Assembly: GCF_042680725.1 (NCBI RefSeq)
Contig: NZ_JBHUEK010000025.1
Coordinates: forward strand, 620,001-684,000
Direction of reading: 5' to 3'
DNA: 64,000 nucleotides
DNA from: Ferdinandcohnia salidurans
Lineage (GTDB): Bacteria > Bacillota > Bacilli > Bacillales > Bacillaceae_L
Below, in pieces: positions 43,614-51,136 of this stretch. Position numbers and translations under genes: made by a program. Below the pieces are notes generated by a model. It saw nothing but the letters and a program-made list of their open reading frames with translations, ran no database searches and was not told where the DNA came from. Positions within the stretch are counted from its first letter, which is position 1. Every line of letters starts with the position of its first letter.

Positions 43614-44333
43614 GACTCGGATGACGGGAACAACCTGTCGCGTGTCGCAATCAACTAGGATTTCTGACTCGGATGAACGCTGCAACCTGCCGTGTGTCGC
43701 AATCAACTAGGTTTTCTGACCCGGATGACCGATACAACCTGTCGCATGTCGCAATCAAGTGAGATTTCTGACTCGGATGACCGATACAACCTGCCGCGTG
43801 TCGCAATCAACTCGGATTTCTGACTCCGATGAACGATACAACCTGTCGTGTGTCGCAATCAACTAGGTTTTCTGACTCGGATGACCGATACAACCTGCCG
43901 CGTGTCGCAATCAACTAGGTTTTCTGACTCGGATGAACGCTGCAACCTGTCGCGTGTCGCAATCAAGTGGGATTTCTGACTCGAATGAACGATACAACCT
44001 GTCGCGTGTCGCAATCAACTGGGATTTCGGACTCGGATGACCAATACAACCTGTCGCGTGTCGCAATCAACTCGGATTTCTGACTCCGATGAACGATACA
44101 ACCTGTCGTGTGTCGCAATCAAGTGAGATTTCTGACTCGGATGAACGATACAACCTGTCGCGTGTCGCAATCAACTCGGTTTTCTGACTCCGATGAACGA
44201 TACAACCTGTCGCGTGTCGCAATCAACTCGGATTTCTGACTCCGATGAACGATACAACCTGCCGCGTATCGCAATCAACTGGGGTTTCTGACTCAGATGA
44301 CCGATACAAACCTGTCGTGTGTCGCAATCAACT
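43614..44333. repeat. Tandem array: 14 units with exact 52-bp period
   Basis: GACTC-type unit starts occur at 43614, 43666, 43718, 43770, 43822, 43874, 43926, 43978, 44030, 44082, 44134, 44186, 44238 and 44290, every 52 bases without slippage; the last unit is partial and has one extra A. Each unit contains ATACAACCTG, GTCGCGTGTCGCAATCAA and two copies of ACTCGGAT-like sequence about 14 bases apart. Units vary at a few fixed positions. 52 is not a multiple of three, so it is non-coding. The array is more GC-rich than its surroundings and fills the gap between the NRDE gene and the acyl-CoA ligase terminator. Confidence 0.95.
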
Positions 44334-44371
44334 ATTTCGTTACTTTTGAACAATTTCATAGTAAGTTCCTT

Positions 44372-44412
44372 TATTAAAAAAAAACAGCGCAAGTCCATAC
44401 TCGCGCTGTTTT
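44372..44412 (-). terminator. Terminator of the S-box ABC transporter/acyl-CoA ligase operon
   Basis: On the minus strand AAAACAGCGC pairs with GCGCTGTTTT (loop 12), then a run of T. Confidence 0.82.
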
Positions 44413-44441
44413 CACACATATATTAATCAAGCACACTCGGC

Positions 44442-46151
44442 TTATTGAAGGACTTCCCTTGCAAGTTCTCGTGCTTTTAGCTCTCTTCTTAAAATTTTAC
44501 CGCTAATCTTTGTTTTCGGCAGTTCATCCAATACTTCAATTTCCCTTGGAGCGGAATGTGCCGCAAGATGTTGTTTTACAAACACGCGGATATCCTCTAG
44601 TAAATCTTTCGTTGGACTGTAACCATTCTTTAGAACGATAAAGGCCTTTACGATTTCCCCTCTTATTGGATCTGGCTTTCCGATGACACCGGCTTCAGCA
44701 ACCGCTTGATGTTCAATTAGCTTACTTTCGACCTCAAATGGACCTATTCGCTCTCCAGAAGAATTAATCATATCATCGCTTCGCCCTTGGAAAAACACAT
44801 AACCATCCTCATCTAAAATAGCCAAATCACCTGATACATACCAACCATTTACAAAGTATGAATGATATTTCTCTTCATTTTTCCAAACTTCTCTCATGAT
44901 TGATGGCCACGATGCCTTAATGCCAAGGTGACCAACCTGACCATTTGGAAGCGGATTTCCGTCATCGTCGATTATTGCAACTTCAATACCTGGAAAAGGT
45001 CTTCCCATTGAGCCCGGTTTAATGACCTCAGATGGAAGATTGACGATCAATTGTCCGCCCGTTTCTGTCATCCACCATGTATCATGGATTCTTTTCCCTA
45101 AAGTTTCAATCCCCCAGGTAATAACTTCAGGATTTAACGGTTCTCCCACACTTAGAATATGCCGTAATGAACGTAAATCGTATTTATTTAGCACTTCATT
45201 GCCCTCTGCTTTTAGCATCCTGAATGCTGTAGGGGCACTATACCAAACCGTTACCCCTGTTTTTTCAATTGTGGAATACCAGGAATCTGCATTAAATCTC
45301 CCACCGTTAACGACAATTGTGGCACGATTTAGCCAAGGAGCAAAGATTCCGTACACCGTTCCTGTCACCCAGCCGGGATGTGCTGTACACCAATAAATAT
45401 CATCCTCTTTTAAATCAAGGACCCATTTTCCCGTTTGGTACTGCTGAATCATTGCGCGATGGGCATGCACAATTCCCTTTGGTTTCCCGGTTGACCCACT
45501 TGTATAGTGAATATTAAGGCGATCTTCAAGCTCCAACCATTCTATGACACTGTTCTCGCATTTCGTTTCTGGTAGTGCTTCTACAAGTGAGATTTCATTT
45601 TCCTGACACCTCTCTGGCCCCTCCGTAATAAACACTGTTTCGAGGGAAGGCAAGTCTTGTTTTGGGACTCTTTTTACCAAATCCGAATCTGTGATTAGGA
45701 AACGACCCTCACAGTCCGAAATCCGATCCCTTACCGCATCCTCCATAAATGCTTCAAAAAGCGGTCCTGCAACGGCTCCTATTTTAACCGCCGCAATCAT
45801 CGCAATATACATTTCCGGATTTTTCGGCAAAAAGATAAACACAATATCTCCCTTATTCACTCCGTACTTTTTTAACACCGATGCTAGATGGTCCGACTTT
45901 TCTTTGATATTTTTAAATGTGAAAATTTGTTCCTCATCGTCATTTATGTAGTGAAGGGCGACTTTGTCTCCATACCCATCTTCTACATGCCTGTCAATAC
46001 ATTCATAAGCCATATTGACTTGCCCTGTCTGATACCAACTAAAATCCTTTTCAACCTCTTCCCACGAAAAGTCCTTATACACCTGTTCATAGTCTTTTAG
46101 ATTATAGGTCTCATCAAAAGGTCTTATCGCACCTAATTGTGTGGTTGTCAA
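44442..46151 (-). CDS. AcsA-like acyl-CoA synthetase (AMP-forming)
   Basis: This 569-residue ANL-family enzyme is close to B. subtilis AcsA in length and motifs: HYTSGSTGKPKG, WCTAHPGWVTGTVYGIFAPW, TWWMTETGGQ, SGERIGPFEVESKL. The C-terminal catalytic lysine motif reads LPKTKISGKILRR, with one extra residue between PKT and SGK compared with AcsA (LPKTRSGKIMRR). It should activate a carboxylic acid to its acyl-CoA; acetate is possible. It is the fourth gene of an S-box operon, 18 bases after the ABC ATPase, suggesting its substrate is linked to the imported sulfur compound. The start is TTG with GGGGAG 7 bases before it. Confidence 0.82.
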   Translation of the reverse strand: MTTTQLGAIRPFDETYNLKDYEQVYKDFSWEEVEKDFSWYQTGQVNMAYECIDRHVEDGYGDKVALHYINDDEEQIFTFKNIKEKSDHLASVLKKYGVNKGDIVFIFLPKNPEMYIAMIAAVKIGAVAGPLFEAFMEDAVRDRISDCEGRFLITDSDLVKRVPKQDLPSLETVFITEGPERCQENEISLVEALPETKCENSVIEWLELEDRLNIHYTSGSTGKPKGIVHAHRAMIQQYQTGKWVLDLKEDDIYWCTAHPGWVTGTVYGIFAPWLNRATIVVNGGRFNADSWYSTIEKTGVTVWYSAPTAFRMLKAEGNEVLNKYDLRSLRHILSVGEPLNPEVITWGIETLGKRIHDTWWMTETGGQLIVNLPSEVIKPGSMGRPFPGIEVAIIDDDGNPLPNGQVGHLGIKASWPSIMREVWKNEEKYHSYFVNGWYVSGDLAILDEDGYVFFQGRSDDMINSSGERIGPFEVESKLIEHQAVAEAGVIGKPDPIRGEIVKAFIVLKNGYSPTKDLLEDIRVFVKQHLAAHSAPREIEVLDELPKTKISGKILRRELKARELAREVLQ

Positions 46152-46169
46152 TTCAACTCTCCCCTTTCT

Positions 46170-46883
46170 TTAGCTTAATAGAGATAATATTTCTGCCTTC
46201 AATTGTGCCAATTTTATATCCCCACGGGACCTGGGTTTTGGATCATCAATTTGTATCGTTTGATAGATTTCACCCGGTTGCCCCTTTAAAATTACAATCC
46301 GGTCACATAAATAAAGTGCTTCATCGATATCATGAGTAACGACGATCATCGTTGATTTGTATTTCTCCCAAATCGTCAGCAGCAAATCCTGCAACTGCAT
46401 TTTAGTAAATGCATCAAGTGCACTAAATGGCTCATCTAATAGTAAAACTTGAGGTGCTGTGATAAGTGCACGAGCAATCGATACTCGTTGTGCCATCCCA
46501 CCGGAGATATCCTTTGGATAATGATTTTCAAATCCTTGCAATCCTACTAGCTTTACATATTCCTGAGCTTTTTCACCTTTCTTACTATCATTCTTTAAAC
46601 CAAACGAGATATTTTCTAATACTGTCAACCATGGCATTAAACGCGATTCTTGAAAAATAACGCCAACCTTTTCATGAACGGACTTAATTATGTCACCGCT
46701 TATTTTCACCGTACCTGTATATTCGGAATCTAATCCAGCTAGGACACGCAATAAGGTGCTTTTTCCACACCCACTCGTACCTAGTACACCCACAATTTCA
46801 CCTTGTTTTGTTTCAAGGTTTATATTTTTAAACCCTGTCGTACCGTTCGAAAAGGTTCTAGAGACATTTTGAACTGCCAGCAT
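46170..46883 (-). CDS. ABC transporter ATP-binding protein, sulfonate/taurine type
   Basis: This 237-residue importer ATPase of SsuB/TauB type has Walker A GTSGCGKSTLLR (residues 33-44), Q-loop FQESRLMPWL, signature DISGGMAQRVSIAR, Walker B LLLDEPFSALD and VTHDIDEAL. It energises the adjacent permease and binding protein. It starts 20 bases after the permease stop, with AAAGGATGAATAAAG before the ATG. The exact substrate is not encoded in the ATPase. Confidence 0.9.
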   Translation of the reverse strand: MLAVQNVSRTFSNGTTGFKNINLETKQGEIVGVLGTSGCGKSTLLRVLAGLDSEYTGTVKISGDIIKSVHEKVGVIFQESRLMPWLTVLENISFGLKNDSKKGEKAQEYVKLVGLQGFENHYPKDISGGMAQRVSIARALITAPQVLLLDEPFSALDAFTKMQLQDLLLTIWEKYKSTMIVVTHDIDEALYLCDRIVILKGQPGEIYQTIQIDDPKPRSRGDIKLAQLKAEILSLLS

Positions 46884-46903
46884 CTTTATTCATCCTTTCA
46901 GGT

Positions 46904-47734
46904 CTACTTCACAAAGCTGTCCTGCCAGTGAAGTGTTTTTTCCTCTGTTTTCTTCAAAATGGAGTCCGTTATTTTACCTAAAATCGCAAATAGTACAATG
47001 CTTGCGATGACCGTTTCAGGAGAATAGGAGTTTTGGCCAACAACAAGCAAATATCCAATCCCCTGACTAGCACCCATTAATTCAGCCGCAACGACAAACA
47101 TCCACCCTAGCCCTAACCCGCTTCGGATTCCTACTAAAAAAGAAGGAAGGGATGCAGGCAATATAACCTTTCTAATTAACTCAAACGTTGAAAAATTATA
47201 GATTTTCCCTACCTCGATCAACTTTCGGTCAACACCTTGAATGCCTGACACGATGTTTAAATAAACCGGAAAAAACACTCCAACTGCGATTAGTGTAATT
47301 TTTGACGGTTCTGCAATCCCCATCCACAGTATAAAAAGGGGCACCCAAGCAAGGGACGGAATCGAACGGAAAGCCTGAATCATCGGGTCGAGTAACTGTT
47401 CCGCAATTCTAAAATAGCCGACCAATGAACCAAAGATAACAGCAGCAACAACTCCGATTAGAAAACCAAAAAAGATTCGATATAAAGTAATGCCGATATG
47501 GCCCCAAAGACTTCCATCTCCAGCAAATTCAATTATTTTCGCAAGGATAACCGTTGGTGCTGGCATAAGATGCCCTTCAAGGACACCAATATGGCTTAAA
47601 TATTGCCAAACCACCAGTAAAATAGCTGGGATGATACTCCCAAGTAGGATTACTTTTACACTTCCCGATAACGCAAACTCACGCTTTGACTTCACCTTAA
47701 TTTGTCTAGTCAACGCTCCGCCTTTTGTGCTCAT
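46904..47734 (-). CDS. ABC transporter permease, sulfonate/taurine type
   Basis: This 276-residue permease has about six hydrophobic helices and the importer EAA-type loop around GVDRKLIEVGKIYNFSTFEL (about residues 170-190), as in SsuC/TauC. It forms the membrane channel for the neighbouring ATPase and lipoprotein. ATG 47734 follows GGAGAGGTTAAA and replaces a longer frame starting at 47752. It lies 51 bases after the binding-protein gene in the S-box operon. Confidence 0.9.
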   Translation of the reverse strand: MSTKGGALTRQIKVKSKREFALSGSVKVILLGSIIPAILLVVWQYLSHIGVLEGHLMPAPTVILAKIIEFAGDGSLWGHIGITLYRIFFGFLIGVVAAVIFGSLVGYFRIAEQLLDPMIQAFRSIPSLAWVPLFILWMGIAEPSKITLIAVGVFFPVYLNIVSGIQGVDRKLIEVGKIYNFSTFELIRKVILPASLPSFLVGIRSGLGLGWMFVVAAELMGASQGIGYLLVVGQNSYSPETVIASIVLFAILGKITDSILKKTEEKTLHWQDSFVK

Positions 47735-47785
47735 TTTAACCTCTCCTATCACGAGGGAGTGCCGTTACGAAAGAGGCACTAACCT

Positions 47786-48781
47786 CTATTGTTTAATTAC
47801 GTTTTCCGCAAACGTAGGATTAATTAATTCTTCAACTAGTTGATCCAATTCAACATCTTTTCCGATGATGTCCTGTGCTTGAAGCACCTTACCCGCTTCT
47901 GTTAATGCCTCAATTTGTATTTCACCAGGAACGGGATTAGAAAAATCATTTCGTTCATTTAATTGTTTATTTGCAACTTCAATATCAATATTTGCGGACT
48001 TAGCTAAAATTTCCGCTGCTTCTTCAGGATTTTCTAACACCCATTTACGGGCCTTTTCGTAAACCTCAATGACTTTTTCAACGTACTTAGGATATTTTTC
48101 CGCAAACTCTGAACGCACATTTAAGGTTCCATACGTATTAAAATCTGCATTGCGGTAAAAAAGGTTCGCATCCGTTTCTAATTCAACTCTTGCCATATGA
48201 GGATCTAACCCTGACCATGCATCTACCTGACCAGAAGATAACGCTGCCGCTCCATCTCCATGCTGTAGATTAACGATTTCAACATCTGAAGGACTTAACC
48301 CTTCCTCATTTAATGCACGTAATAGAAAAATATATGGATCTGTCCCGATGGTTGCCGCAACCTTTTTCCCTTTTAAATCACTTATACTTTGTATCTTTGA
48401 ATCTTTATTTGCCACTAATGCTGTCCACTCTGGCTTTGAGTAAATATACACGGATTCAATTGGAGCTCCCTTTGCTTTAGCCATGAGAGCTGCTGCCCCT
48501 GCAGATGAACCGAAGTCCGCACTTCCACTATTTAAAAATTCTAATGCTTTATTACTTCCTTGACTTAAAACAAATTCAACCTTAATTCCCTCTTCTTTGA
48601 ATGCTTCCTCAGCCCACCCAAACTCTTTTAACACAAGACTTGTAGGCGAATAAAAGGCATAATCTAATGTGATTTTTTCAGGTTTTTCACTTCCTTGGCT
48701 AGCTTTGCTTGAGCTATTCGAACAACCTACAATTCCGATCAACAGTAATACAGCAGTTAAGAAAACGCTTATTTTTTTCAT
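47786..48781 (-). CDS. Substrate-binding lipoprotein, SsuA/TauA type
   Basis: This 331-residue lipoprotein has lipobox LIGIVGC (Cys20) and a serine-rich tether, then an NMT1/SsuA-like binding domain (LDYAFYSPTSLVLKEFGWAE; LNSGSADFGSSAGAAAL; SDLKGKKVAATIGTDPYIFL). It delivers a small organic solute to the permease. The SAM riboswitch upstream implies a methionine- or sulfur-related substrate such as a sulfonate or methylthio-acid; this is inference. GGAGGTATAAAC precedes the ATG. Confidence 0.88.
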   Translation of the reverse strand: MKKISVFLTAVLLLIGIVGCSNSSSKASQGSEKPEKITLDYAFYSPTSLVLKEFGWAEEAFKEEGIKVEFVLSQGSNKALEFLNSGSADFGSSAGAAALMAKAKGAPIESVYIYSKPEWTALVANKDSKIQSISDLKGKKVAATIGTDPYIFLLRALNEEGLSPSDVEIVNLQHGDGAAALSSGQVDAWSGLDPHMARVELETDANLFYRNADFNTYGTLNVRSEFAEKYPKYVEKVIEVYEKARKWVLENPEEAAEILAKSANIDIEVANKQLNERNDFSNPVPGEIQIEALTEAGKVLQAQDIIGKDVELDQLVEELINPTFAENVIKQ

Positions 48782-48859
48782 GTTTATACCTCCAGTATTT
48801 TTATAGGCAAACTAGGAATAGTACTAATACAAAAACTAACTTTCATACCCTGACGATAA

Positions 48860-48892
48860 AAAAATCCCTCTTCTATAAGAAGAGGGATTTTT
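48860..48892 (-). terminator. Expression-platform terminator of the S-box riboswitch
   Basis: AAAAATCCCTCTTCT and AGAAGAGGGATTTTT form a perfect 15-bp stem (loop 3) ending in T on the minus strand. Its CCCTCTTCTTAT side can alternatively pair with the 3' strand of aptamer helix P1, the expected antiterminator. Confidence 0.9.
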
Positions 48893-48896
48893 CCTC

Positions 48897-49006
48897 CTCT
48901 TATCTTTCAGGTGTTTTCACCTGATGGAATTAGCACCTTTTCAAGAATAATCTTGAAGGTTGCCGGGTTTCGTAGGGCCATGTCCCTCCACCGCTCTGGA
49001 TAAGAG
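48897..49006 (-). ncRNA. SAM-I (S-box) riboswitch
   Basis: On the minus strand CTCTTATC opens and GATAAGAG closes helix P1. Between them lie the conserved CAGAGCGGTGGAGGGACATG, CCCTACGAAACCCGGCAACC, AAGGTGCTAATTCC, and a final GGTGAAAACACC hairpin. It lies about 115 bases upstream of the ABC binding-protein gene with a perfect terminator between. High SAM should terminate transcription of the transporter/acyl-CoA ligase operon. Confidence 0.96.
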
Positions 49007-49201
49007 TCCTTTATTCAATTAATACGTTCTAGTTTTACTTTATAAATGGATTATAGATTGTAAAATACCCAAAGTCAAACACTTTTTCAAAAATTTTCCC
49101 TTATTTAAATTTTCGGTGATTATATAATCACCTATACAACACTTTAAAATTGGGCCTAAAAATACAACCAAAAAACAATTGTGTCATATTTGTGAAGCCT
49201 A

Positions 49202-49230
49202 TTGCTTTAATTGAAAATCCGCTGTATATT
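49202..49230 (+). promoter_or_regulatory. Candidate sigma-A promoter of the DoxX gene
   Basis: TTGCTT and TATATT are separated by 17 bases. Transcription would start near 49237, which would put both TGTGA-type boxes downstream of the start, as expected for repression. Confidence 0.5.
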
Positions 49231-49246
49231 AAGAGTGTAGAAAGTT

Positions 49247-49262
49247 AGTGAAAAACTTCACA
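49247..49262. promoter_or_regulatory. Crp/Fnr-type box 1 upstream of doxX
   Basis: AGTGA-AAAACT-TCACA matches TGTGA-N6-TCACA at 9 of 10 positions. It is nested in a larger inverted repeat (AGTTAG at 49243-49248, CTAACT at 49265-49270). Confidence 0.5.
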
Positions 49263-49314
49263 AACTAACTACAAAAGCTGGCAGCTAAAGCAATCATATT
49301 TTTTTTAAAACATC

Positions 49315-49332
49315 TTGTGAATAATTTCACAA
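49315..49332. promoter_or_regulatory. Crp/Fnr-type box 2 upstream of doxX
   Basis: TTGTGAATAATTTCACAA is a perfect TTGTGA/TCACAA palindrome with a 6-base spacer, 24 bases before the doxX start and 69 bp from box 1. Confidence 0.6.
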
Positions 49333-49356
49333 TATAAAATAAAAGGGGAGATTAAG

Positions 49357-49860
49357 ATGAGAACATTCTTAAAAGGACCTAAAATGGCAATTATTTGGAC
49401 AGTATTACGTGTATGGTTAGGTATTCAATGGCTAGAAGCTGGTTTTCATAAATTAACTGGAGGATTTGACGCAGGCGGATTCCTACAAGGAGCACTTGCA
49501 AAGGCTGGTGGCGAACACCCAGCAGTAGCAGGTTGGTACGCAACATTCCTAGAAGGCTTTGCCCTTCCAAACGTTGAAATCATTAACGTACTCATTCCAT
49601 GGGGCGAAGTTCTAGTTGGACTTGGATTAATCTTTGGTGCTGCAACAATCCCAGCATTAATCGCAGGTGCATTCATGAACCTGAACTTCTTACTTGCTGG
49701 AACAGTTAGCACAAACCCAGTACTTTACACATTAGCAGTAGTTCTCTTATTCGCAGGCGCTGCAACATACTACTATGGTGTAGATAGATTCGCAGTTCCA
49801 TTCCTAACAAAACGAATCAACGCGAAAAAAGATACTAAAACAGCAACAACAACTGCATAA
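49357..49860 (+). CDS. DoxX-family membrane protein
   Basis: This 167-residue protein has four hydrophobic helices of the DoxX/DoxD fold (WTVLRVWLGIQWLEAGFHKL at helix 1, PWGEVLVGLGLIFGAATIPA mid-protein). DoxD of Acidianus is a thiosulfate:quinone oxidoreductase subunit; bacillar relatives such as CatD and MhqP are linked to quinone or thiol-stress resistance. The substrate is unknown. GGGGAG lies 6 bases before the ATG. Two Crp/Fnr-type boxes precede it and a strong terminator follows. Confidence 0.85.
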   Translation: MRTFLKGPKMAIIWTVLRVWLGIQWLEAGFHKLTGGFDAGGFLQGALAKAGGEHPAVAGWYATFLEGFALPNVEIINVLIPWGEVLVGLGLIFGAATIPALIAGAFMNLNFLLAGTVSTNPVLYTLAVVLLFAGAATYYYGVDRFAVPFLTKRINAKKDTKTATTTA

Positions 49861-49862
49861 CT

Positions 49863-49905
49863 AAAAAAGGAGTTCCTCCCAAGTTTTGGGGGAGCTCCTT
49901 TTTAC
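49863..49905 (+). terminator. Terminator of doxX (possibly bidirectional)
   Basis: AAAAAAGGAG pairs with CTCCTTTTT around an inner TCCTCCC/GGGGGAG stem. It also borders the convergent lipoprotein gene. Confidence 0.82.
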
Positions 49906-49908
49906 CTT

Positions 49909-50067
49909 CTACTCATCATCGATCTCGCCGTCACCGATCTCATCTTCCTCTTCGATCTCTTCAATGTCCTCGCCTTCCTCAGGTCTTTCGTCATCTCCAC
50001 AACCCATTAAGAAAAACATCGGAAATGCTAATAATAACAGCATGAATAAACGTTTTATTCGATTCAT
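49909..50067 (-). CDS. Small acidic lipoprotein (52 residues)
   Basis: Starting at ATG 50067 the gene encodes a hydrophobic signal MNRIKRLFMLLLLAFPMFFL with lipobox LMGC (Cys23), followed by a 29-residue mature part made almost only of Glu, Asp, Gly and Ile (EEIEEEDEIGDGEIDDE at the end). GGGAGG lies 7 bases before the ATG, supporting translation. Function unknown; a surface-anchored polyanionic tail could bind cations. It is divergent from the aldo/keto reductase gene. Confidence 0.7.
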   Translation of the reverse strand: MNRIKRLFMLLLLAFPMFFLMGCGDDERPEEGEDIEEIEEEDEIGDGEIDDE

Positions 50068-50175
50068 CACAAAACCTCCCTTTTTTCTATACTTTCCAAT
50101 CCATATCGAAATATGTAGACTAGAAATGGGCAACAGTAATAACAGTCCTATATTAAAACTTGGAGGTTTAACACA

Positions 50176-51093
50176 ATGCGAAAAATAAAACTAGGCACCA
50201 GTTCACTAGAGGTTCCAGTTGTGGCAGTAGGGTGTATGAGAATCAACTCATTAGAGAAGCCTGAGGCAGAAGCGTTTGTGCAAACGGCATTAGAAAACGG
50301 AGCGAACTTTTTTGACCATGCCGATATTTACGGTAGTGGTACTTGTGAAGAAATCTTTGCAGATGCAATACATATGAACGATGATGTAAGGGAGAAAATT
50401 ATTCTTCAATCAAAATGTGGCATTCGAAAAGGTATGTTTGATTTTTCAAAAGAACATATCCTTAATTCCGTTGACGGAATCTTAAAACGACTTAAAACGG
50501 ACTATCTTGATGTTCTCCTTTTACATCGTCCGGATGCCCTCGTTGAGCCTGAAGAGGTTGCAGAAGCATTCGATGTGTTGGAATCCTCAGGGAAGGTTCG
50601 TCATTTTGGGGTATCTAATCAAAAGCCGATGCAAATACAGTTATTAAAAAAATATGTAAAGCAACCAATTGTCGCAAATCAGCTGCAATTAAGCATCCCA
50701 AATGCCCACATGATTGCAAGTGGCGTTACAGCTAATATGCAAATTGATCAATCCATTAACCGTGATGGAGATGTCCTTGATTTTTGCCGATTGAATGACA
50801 TTACCATTCAACCATGGTCACCTTTTCAATATGGTTATTTTGAAGGACCTTTTCTCGGCAATGAAAAATGTCCAGAATTAAATCAAAAAATTGATGAAAT
50901 TGCAGAAAAATACAGTGTATCGAATACGACCATTGCAATTGCTTGGCTATTACGTCATCCAGCTAACATGCAGCCGGTAATTGGAACCATGAATATAGAG
51001 CGATTAAAGGATTCCGTGAAGGCAAGTGAAGTTCAGTTATCCCGTGAAGATTGGTACAGTATTTTTCAAGCTGCTGGCTATCTACTTCCTTAA
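50176..51093 (+). CDS. Aldo/keto reductase
   Basis: This 305-residue NADPH-dependent reductase of the YdhF-like group shows the AKR tetrad: Asp47 and Tyr52 (FFDHADIYGSG), the Lys in QSKCGI and the His in LLHRPD, plus cofactor motifs HFGVSN and PVIGTMNIERL. The carbonyl substrate is unknown. TTGGAGG lies 9 bases before the ATG. It is a single gene, convergent with the FtsZ-like gene, sharing a terminator. Confidence 0.9.
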   Translation: MRKIKLGTSSLEVPVVAVGCMRINSLEKPEAEAFVQTALENGANFFDHADIYGSGTCEEIFADAIHMNDDVREKIILQSKCGIRKGMFDFSKEHILNSVDGILKRLKTDYLDVLLLHRPDALVEPEEVAEAFDVLESSGKVRHFGVSNQKPMQIQLLKKYVKQPIVANQLQLSIPNAHMIASGVTANMQIDQSINRDGDVLDFCRLNDITIQPWSPFQYGYFEGPFLGNEKCPELNQKIDEIAEKYSVSNTTIAIAWLLRHPANMQPVIGTMNIERLKDSVKASEVQLSREDWYSIFQAAGYLLP

Positions 51094-51099
51094 AAGGCA

Positions 51100-51136
51100 A
51101 AGAGGCACCTCCAAAAGGGATGCCTCTTCTCTTTAA
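51100..51136. terminator. Terminator shared by the aldo/keto reductase and ftsZ-like genes
   Basis: AAGAGGCA pairs with TGCCTCTT, with an inner TCC/GGG pairing. It directly follows both stop codons. Confidence 0.75.

Noticed and set aside
43614..44333. CRISPR array
   Set aside because: The 52-bp units are near-identical along their whole length, with no unique spacers between short repeats, and no cas genes are nearby.
44171..44419. 82-codon open frame over the end of the repeat array
   Set aside because: It runs through the 52-bp repeat (not a multiple of three) and into the terminator, and has no ribosome-binding site.
49886..50188. 100-codon serine-rich open frame on the plus strand
   Set aside because: It is the complement of the acidic lipoprotein gene, whose minus-strand reading has a lipobox and a good Shine-Dalgarno.
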